Positions 23,691 through 35,480 of a stretch of 64,000 nucleotides of DNA are shown here, one piece after another (positions within the stretch are counted from its first letter, which is position 1; the number at the start of each line of letters is the position of its first letter). The notes under the pieces are model-generated. The model worked only from the letters and a program-made list of their open reading frames with translations, did no database searches and was not told where the DNA came from. This DNA comes from Aldrovandia affinis. Lineage: Eukaryota; Chordata; Actinopteri; Notacanthiformes; Halosauridae. Where the stretch lies: contig JAINUG010000087.1 of assembly GCA_029706075.1 (NCBI GenBank), forward strand, positions 2,046,001 to 2,110,000, written 5' to 3'. Made by a program: the position numbers and the translations under genes.

Positions 23691-24395
23691 GCAAAACAGT
23701 GTAGTATCCATAGAAATGTCAAAGGAAATGCTGCCATATTCATTCATTAGGCTATATGGCCTAATGAGGTTGGACATTAATTAAAACGAGTATAAAAATA
23801 TACATCTATGATAATAAATTAAACTGAAAACATACTAGATTAAAACAAGTGTATTAAATACTTTACATTAAAGAGAATCACAGAACTTGCTTAAGGATAC
23901 ATTGCATACAGAAGGATACATACATACAAGAATTGTATTATTGTGCCATAAAGCACACATTTACAGACACATATCAAGACAAAAAAAAAAAAAAAGAAAT
24001 TTTTTTTAAATATGAACAATAATACTAGAACAAGTCAAATTGCTCTTCTCTGTACAAACAACACAAACTGCAGTTGCTAAGGGTTTTATAATAACCCTGA
24101 AGCGGTTGTACATTTATTTTCGAATTCAATTTCAATATCTGAAAGGTGTTTTGACAATAATTTATGATCCAATAGTGAAAATGTTGGCTTATTGCTTTCA
24201 TGAGAGGGGCCCCTGAACAGCAGACAGGGCCAGCAGTATATTAGCATAGTAACCATGGTAGTGTTACCCATAAGCCACTCTACCTTCTCTCATTTAACTC
24301 TCTCAGGATTTAACATTCAACATTTTTTTCACATAAAATCCAACCCCCAAAGGTTCTCCATTGGTTGCAGCCATTTGGGCAATTATAGCCTAGCT
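23691..24395. other. Unassigned AT-rich sequence
   Basis: A15 and T8 runs near 23980-24010. No gene or named repeat seen. Confidence 0.4.
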
Positions 24396-24510
24396 ACAAT
24401 GGGTATAAAACCTTTTTCGCATTTCTCACATTTTATTTTCTTACTTCATGAAACCAAAATGGATTTAATTGGGATTTCTTGCCACTGATAAACACACAAT
24501 ATTGAATCAT
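24396..24510. mobile_element. Tc1-like terminal-repeat fragment (family B-like)
   Basis: 'caatgggtataaaaccttt', 'gcatttctcacattttatt' and 'ggatttcttgccactgat' run parallel to the left terminal region at 12248-12330 ('cagtgggcataaaaagtatt', 'catttttcacattttattg', 'ggaattaattgccacta'). No transposase is attached. Confidence 0.65.
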
Positions 24511-24526
24511 TTACAAACTCCCCTTT

Positions 24527-25300
24527 TGACCATTGACCAGTTTGGCCAGTTTTCTGGGTACAAATTAAACCTGACTAGAAAATGCCAAGTTTAAATATCT
24601 TGGAATAACTATCACATGCAAACACTCTTTTTTTTCTTTCTTTTCTTTTGTATCAGATTTTCTCCCATTTTCTCCCAATCTAGTAGTCAATTACACCCTC
24701 TATTTTTCATGTAAATCGCCCCCTCGTATAGTGAGTTTGCTGCCATAGCCCTGTGACCGGTAGTGACAAAGGCAGAGTATTGTCTCCTCTGAGACGGCAC
24801 TCGCCAGGCTGTCGACTGTAACTCCGGTACTACAGAGCCACTCCTGTGCACACGCATTTCATTCGACATTTGCAGGTCCGCAACTTTAGAGACTTTAGAG
24901 AAATATGTTTCCACATTTCCCTCAGCTCCCTCCTAAAACTTCGGTAGATACTATTCTTGAAATAGATGTAAGTAATAAAGGCACAATTTCCTCAATCTAT
25001 AGTTGTTTATCTTCCTCAAGCCCCTCCTCTGTATCTGTAGTTAGGCAACGATGGGAGAGGGATTATGGGATTATGATTTCCTTGATGAAGAGTGGGAACA
25101 GGCCCTGTCTAAGGTTCACTCCTCTTCTATCTGTGTTCGTCATGGTCTGATTTAGTTTAAGTTTATTCATGGCATATATTGGTCGAAAACAAAATTGGCA
25201 AAGATAAAAGTGGACATTGACCCCATGTGTGACAGATGTGACAGAACTTTTTTCTGGCAGTTGACCGCTTACCTTTGTACCATTTCAGGTTATTCACTGG
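24527..25300 (+). pseudogene. L1-like LINE reverse-transcriptase C-terminal fragment
   Basis: The segment starts with IDQFGQFSGYKLNLTRK and FKYLGITIT, the standard post-palm motifs of L1-type ORF2. After a SINE insertion (about 24636-24850) it continues with ISSIYSCLSS, VVRQRWERD, then, one frame shifted, GYDFLDEEWEQALSKVHSSS and ICVRHGLI, an in-frame TAG, FKFIHGIYWSKTKLAKIK, and PMCDRCDR, the start of the C-terminal Cys motif. The frameshift at about 25065 and the TAG at about 25152 show it is dead. The two LINE classes therefore sit side by side here: L2-like up to 23690 and L1-like from 24527. Confidence 0.85.
24636..24850 (-). mobile_element. SINE, head-truncated, inside L1-like fragment
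   Basis: It runs parallel to the SINE at 48636-48952: 'cagattttctcccattttct', 'ccctctatttttcatgt', 'gccctgtgac(c/t)ggtagtg' and 'cactcgccaggctgt'. Homology ends near 'aactccggtact', so the tRNA-like head is missing. It is in minus orientation relative to the shared tail. Confidence 0.8.
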
Positions 25301-25329
25301 AGCTAAACTGCTTAAATTTCAGTAAAAAC

Positions 25330-25376
25330 TGGAAAATGGGGGTGTTCTAAAACTTTTGACAGGTAGTGTACTATAT
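25330..25376. mobile_element. Tc1-like terminal-repeat remnant (family C)
   Basis: 'ggggtgttctaaaacttttg' followed by 'acaggtagtgta' and a TA run. The complement resembles the CACTACCGGTCAAAAGTTTT terminus of a Tc1-like fish family that I recognise from memory. No other part of that element is present. Confidence 0.5.
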
Positions 25377-26340
25377 ATATATATAGTATAGTAAATTGCA
25401 ATTTTGTACAATTACTAAAAAATCCCCCAAATGAAGATAAAAAATATATATATCTTGTTGTAACATCCATTTTGTCTTTGCTCCAAAATCCTTGCCAAGG
25501 GCGATAAGCAATATTTTTACTCATCAGCATTAACCTAACTAAGTAATGAAAGAAGCCCAAACCATAGAAAGACATGAGATGAAATCATGGCTGACACCAG
25601 AAAGGAATGAAATACCTAACAGTAAAAGCCAGAACAAACTGCTGTTGGGCTACCCTCAGAAGGATTCATTGGTTCATAATTGGCCATTTAACAGAGTAAA
25701 TGTGGACCTCATTGATTTTGAGTCCCATTAACATTACAAATAGATTAACCTAGGTCATCAAATTTGACCTCAACCTCGCTGTTGGAGAGGATTTGACTGA
25801 TCCTGTACAACGGGCCGCACCAGTCCCATTCAGCCTCAGGAACTCTGTGGATCTACTGAGCTGGCAGGGCCAAGGTAGAACTTTGCCCTGCCTCCTAGTC
25901 AGGATCAATATATACATCTAAATTACTGTATATAATTAGTACACATTTCAGAACTCTAGTGACACTTTTTGCTACATTTTGCTAATTTCAAATTTGTCTA
26001 TGCTGCCAGTTTTGCTACACGAGCAGTTGGCAAAATTACATAAAATGTATGCAAGCCATCATACAGGCTGCAGGAAGTTGAGTTCCCTGTAGACGACATG
26101 AGTCCAGCAGATATCATTGGCTTTTTTATACTGTGATGCAGGATTGAAAACACCAAAGTTTGATGTTTGAAACATTACACTCTGCAGACAGGACCAAATG
26201 CAATAGTAATTATAAATCCTGCGCAGATGTTCAATGCAGACATGACCTGTCACACTTTCAAAAACAAAAGGCCTCTCCCAAAAAGCTCTCAGCTGATCAT
26301 ATTAAAATAGCCTGCTCCGATAGTGATTAAAGCCTGCAGG
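25377..26340. other. Unassigned sequence
   Basis: No supported gene. The stretch at 25770-25910 is GC-richer; on the minus strand it reads VPEAEWDWCGPLYRIS and ILSNSEVEVKFDDLG without interruption. I cannot assign this to a family, and it may be a repeat-encoded fragment. Confidence 0.35.
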
Positions 26341-27130
26341 ACTTCCACCGCATCCCTGATCGCGATATAACCCCTGTCTGTGGCTAAGTCTGTCTGCCAG
26401 CCTCATTTGGCGAAGCAGACAGCACAGCTGCAGAGCCGTCCAGCATCCTCTCCACGCTGTATAATTGGCAAAATAGAGAAGCAAGGGAACAGAACCGATT
26501 CACAGTTGGAATACTGAGCGAAGAGAAGACACTGTTTGCAGAGAGCCACATGCTGAGAGCGAGGCATTGGGGCCTGTGTCCTGTCACGGTTGCGTCGTAG
26601 CAGGGACTCGTAATCTTGTGAGGCTGCTGGCGAGCGTCCATCGTAAACGGGGCCCACCCCGGCGTACCGTCCATCTCGCCGCTCGCGCGTTTTTTGTCGT
26701 AGTGTTTTTAATTTGAGACATGTGCCCAGGCCACCTGCGGGAAACTCTCCTGTGGATTCAGGTAATTGCCTCCTCTTGTTTCACCTCCCATCCCCCCACA
26801 CACACACACACACACACACAGATACATACCTTTTCACAGCTCAGGAGCTTAAAACATGCATCCATTTGTCTTTTGTTAATGAAATCCCCAGGGGAGGACA
26901 GGCCCATGACACGGAGGGGCCAGCTCATTTCGGGAGCGATTAATTACACAACGTGCGGTATTTGTTACGTTGTTTTTTGTTTTTTTTATCGTGGGCTCGT
27001 TAATCTCGGACTCCTTCCATCGTTGAGGTAATTACATTAAATCATGGAGACAGCCGCCGGGACCGACCGCAGCGAAACCAAAGAGGCTGCCAGACGCACA
27101 AAGGAGTGCTTTGCGCGTTCCTCTATCTGT
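26341..27130. promoter_or_regulatory. CpG-rich unique patch, possible regulatory region
   Basis: 26580-26720 is the most CpG-dense stretch in the window (many CG steps within 'ctcgccgctcgcgcg'-type sequence), followed by a (CA)n tract at 26797-26820. 26880-27110 contains several homeodomain-like cores (GATTAATTAC, GGTAATTACATTA). Frames here overlap on both strands without domains. It could be a CpG-island promoter, a 5' exon or a conserved enhancer. The evidence is compositional only. Confidence 0.3.
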
Positions 27131-27525
27131 GAGTGGCCCATCTCTCACACGTGAGATAATGAAGTGTTTGTACACTTCTCTGTGATGGCCTGCATGTCTT
27201 TGTCTGTTGAAATGGTAGATGGCTGGGCTGGAGTGGTACTAAGCAGCGATTATAGAACTGCAGGTTTGAATCCCAGGTTGGTCATTGCTGTTGGGCATGA
27301 CAATTAACCTGAACTGCTTCATCCAGCTGTGAACAGATAGCATTTAGAAAAATAGTACTATCACTTGTTGTATAAGGCAAATGAATAAATGCAGTGCTGT
27401 AACAAATAGTGGTGTGCTCTTTAGGATGGCACATTTTCCCCTTTTCTTTAAAGCTTCCTGACCCTGACAGAACAGTTCACAGTGCCATTCTTGTCCATAT
27501 GCCTGCGCAGGATTAGAAACAAACT
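27131..27525. other. Unassigned sequence
   Basis: Nothing recognised. A weak B-box-like 'aggtttgaatccc' at about 27260 hints at a degraded SINE head. Confidence 0.35.
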
Positions 27526-27772
27526 TGATTTAGTTACATTACATTACATTAAATTACAGGCATTTAGGAGACACTCTTATCCAGAGCGACTTACACAGTT
27601 TCACATTTCTTTACATACAATCCATTTATACAGCTGGATATTTTACTGAAGCAATCCAGGTTCAGTACCTTGCTCAAGGGTACAACGGCAGTGCCCCACC
27701 TGGGATCAAACCTGCAACCTTTTTGATACAAGACCAGTTCCTTAACCATTATGCTAACACTGCCGCTACATA
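27526..27772 (-). mobile_element. tRNA-derived SINE with CTCTGGATAAG tail
   Basis: On the minus strand the head gives TTAGCATAATGGTTAAGGA (A box) and GGTTGCAGGTTTGATCCC (B box), then a body with GTACCCTTGAGCAAGGTACT, then the tail TAAGTCGCTCTGGATAAGAG, ...CCTAAATGCC and a TGTAA-type terminal repeat (tgtaatgtaatg). Near-complete copy. A second good copy is at 55035-55257, and partial ones are at 17145 and 20172. No clear target duplication was found. Confidence 0.85.
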
Positions 27773-27862
27773 ACTCACTACAGCTGCAATAAAGAGACAA
27801 TTGTGTTGCTCCCTTTTGAAGATCTAAAATATGTTCCTATCTGTCAAAACTATTACAATCTT

Positions 27863-28060
27863 TTTTTTAATTTTTTTTCCCCATTTTTCTCCCAATTTAG
27901 TGGCCAATTATACCCTCTATTTATTTTGATTTACCCTCCTCACACAAATTTGTTGCTCTGGTACAATCGGGTTTCAAACCTCGGCTGTGATAGGGAACTC
28001 ACAATCAAAGGACCAGCCAATATAGGTGCGTTAGACCGCTACGCTATCGGAGGCCCCATG
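27863..28060 (-). mobile_element. tRNA-derived SINE with 14-bp target duplication
   Basis: Bounded by ACTATTACAATCTT at 27849-27862 and 28061-28074. On the minus strand the head starts after 'ggggcctccg' with TAGCGTAGCGGTCTAACGC (A box) and AGGTTTGAAACCCG (B box), and the 3' part contains AGAGGGTATAATTGGCCACT and an A-rich end. The head matches that of the plus-strand copy at 21679, but the middle of the body is shorter here. Confidence 0.92.
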
Positions 28061-28074
28061 ACTATTACAATCTT

Positions 28075-28560
28075 AAACAACAACTGCATAGGAAATAGGA
28101 AGTTTGGCTCTGCATAGTACACACCAGCTTCTCCAGTTAATACATATGAGCAGGGTGCAACGGTTCTACATCAGGACAACTTCCTGTTTTTGTGTGAATA
28201 GGAAATGGCATCATCCATCATTCTTGCTGATGAACAGACAGCTAATCTGTGTAAATCAATCCTGTCCAGAGCACAGCAATCCTCCTTAGTAGCCCCTTGA
28301 CACACATTATGCAAATGTGAGTGAGTTTTAGGAGGGGATACTCAAAAAGGGTGGGGTCAAAGCCAAAAACGTACTGAGGCAAAACAACACTCATTTCACT
28401 GTCAAAATGTATGGGCTAAGTCCCACAAAATGTAGAGGTTTCAATGGTGCTGTTGTGAAAGATTCTATTAGCCACAATAGATAAGATACATGATGAGACG
28501 CACGATGAGAACCACACAATGGTGTTTCCTTTACGTAGAATGAACCCAACTTCTCCATTT
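28075..28560. other. Unassigned sequence
   Basis: No gene or known repeat seen. Confidence 0.4.
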
Positions 28561-28995
28561 AGTTGAGATCATCCTTCAAGTGCTGACGATAAATTACAGT
28601 GATTCGTCTTTCCTCGAGTGCGCGCACCGTGGTCCATGCAATGCACCATAAAAGTGAACGGTTGCAGCACAGCGGCTGACATCATTCCCACCCCACTGGA
28701 TTTAAGTGCCCATGCACTCGATACTATGCAGATAAGCTGCAGTGCATCTTTTTCCATTGCGGGAAAGCACCATTAACATATCAGGCCATTATAATGAATG
28801 ATGCCATATGAAACGCTATCGTTCCCATGTGTATGCAAGCGGAAAATATGTTTACACAGGCATCTTAATAATTAGCAAGACTTAATCCCAGGTGGAACAT
28901 GTACTGTCCTTACACCGTCTGTGCTGTACCATGATTCGATTAATGGCTAATGCACAGACGCAAGCATGGACAAAGGGATGTGGAAGACATGAAAA
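28561..28995. other. Unique patch with homeodomain-like cores, possible CNE
   Basis: Repeat-free, compositionally balanced sequence with clustered TAAT/ATTA words (CCATTATAATGAATGATG near 28789, CTTAATAATTAGC near 28864, GATTAATGGCTAATGC near 28938). These features are common in vertebrate conserved enhancers, but conservation cannot be seen from one sequence. Confidence 0.25.
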
Positions 28996-29022
28996 CAAAG
29001 GGGGGCCCAGAAAGTCAGTGAG

Positions 29023-30317
29023 GACCAGATTTACTGAAGGATTGCAACTGGTTTTCGAACGCAAAAGCAGTCGCTAAAAGGTCACAAATGTCTACGTCAG
29101 ATTTACTAAGTGGTCACCAGGGGTAAAATCGCTATTAGGATGTAATTTGTGGGGGTCACTTTGCGACTTTCCTTTAGATTAATAGTTGAATCTGTCCATG
29201 CATACTATATGAATACCTGGGGTGAACCTGCTAAAACAGGGTGGAGATTTAGTAAATTAGGTTGAATAAGTATTCCATGTGATTTACTAAAGCATGCCTT
29301 AATTGCAACTCTCCTCTTTGCATGAGAATTGTGAGAACTCTTGAAACCAGGCGGCATTTTATGAGCACTAATGTCACCTATCTATTTCACAATTTCTGTT
29401 TTGTATTGTGCTTTCCGACATTCTAGTTGCTGTCCAAGAGGTGCAAAACAAATAATCACAAATATTGTTGCAAAGTACCCTGGTTCATGTCACCACAGCT
29501 CTATTTCCAAGAATACCTACTGTATAGCTATCAACAGCAAAGTCAGAATTTTAAATATATATTCTATATAACATACATATTATTTACTAGAACTTAAAAT
29601 AAAAATTATACGAAAGGATGCAGGATTTCTATTGACTAATTTGTCATCAGCTAGTCAGTAGTAAAACGCAGTTGTGAATTTGAACAATTATCTTATTGTA
29701 CGTATGTCGTCACGAGGGTATAGAATGAATCGTGAATGCAGTTTTACTTTCAGACACTCTGAGGCCTTCTCCCATGACAAGTTTAACCGTTTCTATTCTT
29801 TATTCTTATTCTAATATTCTTTCCTCGGTTGGACCACAACCAGTGTCTTTTTCCCGCATTTCTGTTGGAGGCCACCTAACGTCATGTCATATTTTATTTA
29901 CATCATCGTTTGTTTTCTTTACATCGACATTTTGTTATGCCTAATGAATTCATTTTTTCGAGATGTCACTCCAAAAACCTCCATTGGTGTTATTTTCCTA
30001 TGCTGTAATATGGCGGTAAATTTAAGTTATTTTTCTTATTGTTCTCTTGCTATTTGTGGCTGTTTGCTGCATATATATTTATTGTCGTGATCTGGACATG
30101 AGAGTGTGCCATGTTGTTTCTGACCCTTTTTAAGGGTGTATACTACTGCAAATAGCGAATGAGGGCATTTAATTTATTTGATTGCATAAATAGAACCAGT
30201 CTTAGTTAATTGGTTGTTAATGTGTTTGCTATTTGTGACCACAAAGTAGCCAAAACAAAATAGCCGCAACAAAATAGTGACTGTCTTTGTAAATTGCGAC
30301 TATCTTAGTAAATCTGG
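29023..30317. mobile_element. Possible non-autonomous DNA transposon with 13-bp inverted termini
   Basis: CAGATTTACTAAG at 29098-29110 is matched by its exact complement CTTAGTAAATCTG at 30304-30316. A near-copy, CCAGATTTACTGAAG, lies at about 29025, so the left end could be there. Between them is about 1.2 kb without a transposase; the part at 30030-30155 recurs at about 10100-10245. No target duplication was found, and the superfamily is unknown. Confidence 0.4.
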
Positions 30318-32115
30318 CCATGATTGTTTGTTTCACGGCTGCAGTATGCAGAAGCAGTTAGAGAGCTGGGATTGAAATAGGGAAAAAGATGACTTCTCAA
30401 ACAAATTCACTGTCATCTCCTGGGAAAAATCAAGCAGAAAACCAAGAAATGCTGGAAATTGGTCTCAGTATGAATGTGTCACTTCTAACCATTCATAGTC
30501 CCTGAAACAAAGAACACCACGAGACATAAGAATGGTTGATGATAAGAACAGGCCATTCAGCAGACCTAGGCATGTCAATTTGCCTACTGTTGAAAGAGAC
30601 TACCGAGACTACCTCATGAACAATCCAAGGGCTCCCAGATTCTGTGCTACTCCTGAAATATTAATAATATTTCCACAATATATAGGAAATATTTCCTAAT
30701 ATATCCTTTTGAAAAGCACTATCATTTGCCACACCTGCCACTCAAATTAAACTCAATGGGAGATTTAATTCTCAATCACCAACTTCAGTGTTGGCTAAAA
30801 TCTGTATTCCCTGGAATATCTGTAATTGAGTGGATTATTATTTTATAGCTTCTAAAGTGTTATTACCCAAAGAGAATAACACAAAGTCTGGAGGCACTTA
30901 TAACATAAAGGACAATAAAAAATGACTGAAATTATTCAAAAATATTTGAATACATTCATTTGACTTATTCATACTATATTCATAGAAACACACCCATGTG
31001 TAAATCCTCACTAATAGTAAAAATAGAATGTGTTCACACATTGTGTGAACTGTTGTCGTTTTGATTTAATGCTCGCCATGTTGTGATAATACAGAGCTTG
31101 ATGTTGATAATACGTAATTATGTATGGTTCTACTGTATATACAACTATGATGACAGAAATAATGGATATGACATGACTACAACTATAGTTGCACATCCCT
31201 AGTGTTTAGGGCAACACAATTGAAATATCAAGGGGGGATGAACTTGAGCAAGGTACTTGACCTTAATCACAAACGTTACTAACCATCTGTTTACATGGAA
31301 AAAAAAAAAAAAAAAAGGTATTTCCCTGCAGTGTACTGTGTATGTTATGGTGAATGTGTCAAATCTGTAGATTCCCTGGGGAGTCTGTAGATTCACCGGC
31401 GTGACAAGGAGTCTGTAAATTCCCCAGAAAACGTGTAGAAAGGTGAAAAAGGTAAAGGTGTAGAAAGCACGGAAGGCTATAACACAAGCAGAGGTCCACC
31501 GGCTCTCTGCACTATGGTCAGTTGCACCTAGCCCTCTTGTAAGCCACACTGAACAGACAACAAACAACAAACAAAACAACATTATTTCAACACCATTAAA
31601 TTGAACTATAACAATGTCCAATATCCATTTGACAGGCGGCCAAGCCTGATATATTTCAATATGCGTGTTATATCACGAGGAGCTGCCCCAAATGGAAAAT
31701 TAATTCCCATAGCACAGGCTAACAAATAGACATTATTTATGAAGCAGCATTGAGGATTTCAAAACTACATGACTATTCTAATGATAGGATAGCACAAGCA
31801 ATGTCTTTAAAATAAAACATTCACAAACATTTGTGTCATCCCTAGGCACTGCAGAATATGTGATTTGAAAAAAACAATAAGGGCATGTACAAAAATGTTT
31901 ATTGAAACTGCAGCAGTGAAACTGATCTTGTAAACATCCTGGAGTCATTGTACTATAGAAATTTTGCTGAGCATAAAGGTTAAATTGAGCCACTAAATCA
32001 CAGCACCCTCGATATACACAGAACCTACAGAGGACAGAATACAGAAAGCAGAAATATCTGGAAAATTGCAGAATTTTACACAAACACATATGCATACACA
32101 CATAAATAAGTTATT
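30318..32115. other. Unassigned sequence
   Basis: Includes an A18 run at 31299-31316 and three loosely spaced copies of TCTGTA(G/A)ATTC at 31364, 31384 and 31412. The 140-codon minus-strand frame at 31199-31621 spans the poly-T stretch and is low complexity, so it is not called as a gene. Confidence 0.45.
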
Positions 32116-32119
32116 TTCA

Positions 32120-32460
32120 CCTGCTGTAAAAATGATTTAGATCAAAAAATGAAGTAATTTCTCGCAACTCAGGGCAATAAAATAAGACTCTTCCCAGCCC
32201 TGCCCAAGTCACCAAAATAAATGACTTACAGGACTCTGTGGGGAATGCATAGCAGCATTGCATATAAATATTCACGCGTGAATGCATATTTTATACGTGT
32301 TCAGAAAACCCTTGTCGTGCGGTATACAGTGAAACATTATGCTGAAATGAGCCCCATTAAGTAGCCATAATCAATCATTTAGCTGAATATGCATGCATGC
32401 CCATATCGCTTCATGCATGTATAAACAATGGCACCCAAGTGGGTTAGCAATAGCCGACAG
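32120..32460. other. Unique patch with POU/SOX-like words, possible CNE
   Basis: Contains near-palindromic AATATTCACGCGTGAATGCA, octamer-like ATGCATAT, GAATATGCATGCATGC and the SOX-like word ACAATGG. Free of recognisable repeats. A regulatory role is inferred from composition only. Confidence 0.25.
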
Positions 32461-33435
32461 TAATTTTCTGGGGGAAGGGGGGTATTGTGCCTTTCAGAAT
32501 TGCAATACAGGGACCAATATATTCACTAATGTAATGATAACAGACATAGGATACATAACACAATTATTGCTGTTGTGTATGAAACACACATCTGCTGTAG
32601 ATACAGTGAGATTTACAGTATTGCTGTATTTTTCAGTTGTACAGTGACACAAAGACAATATTCTTTTTTTTCATATTTTCGCAGAGCACAGCAAGGCTGA
32701 GTGCAAGTTATTCCCTTTACAATGCCTGCCTTCGAAGGCTTAATGAAAACCCTGCCCGTGTAACTTACTTTGGTTTCGACAAACATCGGAGAAATGTTAG
32801 CCGAGGCAAATTTTTAAGGGGGGAAAATATATGCTGATTGTATTTACTGCCACTACCGTGAAACTGATGGAGATTTGAGGAAAAATAAATGAAACAGAAG
32901 TAAAGAAGTACATTACAGAGCTTCTGTTGTGCTCTCAATACTTGCATTCGATGCCAAACGGAGCACATATGTTGATTTTTTCTCAGCCAATTGAAAGATT
33001 TCATGACACACATCCAAATGCATTTCATGAGAACGCATTGGCAAGATTCAATGAAAAATAAATTAGTCGAGAGACAGGGATGTTATGTTTTTAATATCTT
33101 AGTTTGTGTATGTGAGTGTGTACACCTGCGTGTCTCTGTGTGGTTGCGTGCACGAAGTGGGAAGTTCTTTGTTTTGTTTGGTCGTGAGTGATTAAATGAT
33201 TAAATGCAGAGGATTGTTTATTCTCTCCTTTGTGTTCATAACACTGAATCCTCATGAAAGAATAAACCAAAGCAGGGAAAATAGCCTGTCGTCTACACGG
33301 AGGTGTTAGGCCCTGTGTGATATTCTGGAGCACTCAGTGGCTGCACACCTGTTTGTGAGTTTAGAATGGCAGCCTGCTGCAGCAGCTACTTCCTCTGCGC
33401 TGGCACCACGGTGCAGTAAACAATTCCATACATAA
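32461..33435. other. Unassigned mostly unique sequence
   Basis: No domain in any frame. 32700-33060 is repeat-free and moderately GC-balanced, and could include conserved non-coding sequence. A short TG/GTGT-rich stretch lies near 33105-33145. Confidence 0.4.
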
Positions 33436-33438
33436 TAA

Positions 33439-33452
33439 ACACCAGATGGCGG
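33439..33452 (+). promoter_or_regulatory. Candidate CTCF site
   Basis: ACACCAGATGGCGG matches 13 of 14 positions of the CTCF core consensus. It has the same orientation as the candidate at 11470. A C12 run follows at 33484-33495. Confidence 0.3.
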
Positions 33453-33495
33453 AGAGCTTTCGAAAGCCTGCGGCCCGACTCGACCCCCCCCCCCC

Positions 33496-34540
33496 AGTAT
33501 GAGGGTAACGCGCTGGCATCTGGTCCTCAGCGCTCCTTGGCTCAACAGAGTGGCATAATACCGGTCCATCCCACTGGAGTCCTTCCAAAGAGAGCTACAG
33601 CCATTATTGTTATTATTATAAATCATGTATTTTCATTGGCTGAAAGGGTGTCGAAACATGTTAATGCACAAGTTCCAGCACAAAAAGGCCTTATTACTAC
33701 CATGGTTTTATGGATATGGCTAGCAAGTGAAATAACTATAAGCATTTTTAGTTGAATGTATAATTTAATAAGCTTTTGATATCTTTCGTAGCTATTTGAC
33801 TAGCTAACAAATGAAAAGCATCAAGGTTTCCGGGGTGATGTGTGATGATTTGCAGGCTAGCTTAAAGTAATGTGAGTATTGGGTGGGTATCAGTGGGTAT
33901 TTTGTCTGGTAACCTTTGCCTCCTGGGTGACTCTAGTCCTTAGTTTGTGTTGCACCCCGTGGTCCATACTTAATTGGTTATAGCTTCACTCAGGGAGGGA
34001 GGACTTTGTTTGCCAGGTTTTCCCTGCCTAATGTTTGAGAGTATGGATTGTCTCTTGCAGAATATCCAGCCTGAAACAAGCTTGTTGTGCAATATGATAG
34101 AGAAGAAAATAATATGACAAAAAATAATGCTGTGTGCAGAAGTTTGGCTGCACCAATTTTATCCTGACTTGCATTTTTAAGGTGAGGATAGAAATTACCT
34201 AGCTATTTATGCATAGATGTAAATTTTGTAATGTGATTTTAACATAAATGCCAGGATTATTTATTGCATGCTTTGTAAAGAAATATGTCTCAAAATAGGA
34301 CATAAAGGCACAAAATGGATTATTTTTTAACATAAACTCTGTTTATAATCATATATTTTCTATATAATTTAGGAAAATTCATGTGTGTTATTCAGAGAGT
34401 AAAACATTGGTAAGGTGAACAGAAATATCAGTTGAAACTCCCAAATCACACCAATTTATATTACTATCAGAATTTTTCAGTAGTCTGCAAACCAAATATG
34501 TAATACTAAATGACATATAATTAATTTAACTGCCACCTTT
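33496..34540. other. Unassigned AT-rich sequence
   Basis: No gene or recognised repeat. Confidence 0.45.
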
Positions 34541-34885
34541 TTTACAGGCTTGTGCTAGGTCAGCTTAGGTGGTCCTGAAAGCCTTGACGTGAAACACATA
34601 CCTCCTCTCTGTTGTGGCCAAGACAACCCTCTGCTTGTTTACAAAGATCATTTCTGATATGATCTCATTAGAATAAGCGCTTACGGGAACAATGACATGA
34701 CGAGAGCTGAAATGGGGCGTGCGCTCCGATAAAACTGGCTATTACTACCGCTGCTCAACTGTGTGCAGCCGTGCCTGAAGTCAACGACTTTGCCCCTGCT
34801 CAAAATGGATCGCAGTGTCCTGTGTGTTTGCGCACTGACAATCTTACAGTCTTTGTAGCTTAATTTGAGAAAAAAACTAATGGAT
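34541..34885. other. Unique patch, possible CNE
   Basis: Balanced composition with TTGTTTACAAAG (forkhead-like) near 34637 and a GATC-rich stretch, ATCATTTCTGATATGATCTC, at about 34648. No repeats or coding domain. Confidence 0.22.
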
Positions 34886-35480
34886 TAAAAGACCTGAATC
34901 ATTAACAGGGCTGATGTTTTATACATTTTGTCTTTTTTATAAATGTCCTCAAGTGGAAGATAAAAAAGCAAGTTTTAATGGACTCAGAAGTCCACCTCAC
35001 AGTGACGTTTTAAGTGTGCATGCATCCTTGTGGAACTTGCCTCTCTAATGTACCCATCCGTCATACGAAAAGAGCTGCAGAAAAGCAGACAATCAACAGA
35101 GAATAGGTGCTATACAAAGACATATTAAAGGAAACACAGACTGGCTCATAGCCTGCACACTGCCAGATAAACTGTAAAAGAGTATTTTCTGTAGGTGAAA
35201 ATAGGTATACATTTGCTCAATAGTCTGAAAAATGCTTTGAAAATTGTTCAAACATATCCCCAAATATTATCCAGTGAAAGCTTTTCAAACAGAACAGCGA
35301 CAAGAAGGGAAGAAATGAAAGATAATTTCAGAGATTTGGCTTCAAAGTTAGTCATTTTCCTCTCTCTAGTTAAATTGCCTGCACTAATGCATTCTTGGCT
35401 CTGATGGTTAGAGATTCTCTCTGGAAAAAATAAGCATTCAGTATTTTTTTGTCAATGTTTCGATTGTGCTAAATGTGTTT
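34886..35480. other. Unassigned sequence
   Basis: Nothing recognised. Confidence 0.4.

Noticed and set aside
31199..31621. 140-codon minus-strand frame as a membrane protein
   Set aside because: It runs through a poly-T stretch that gives artificial Phe-rich segments. There is no recognisable family and no supporting signals.
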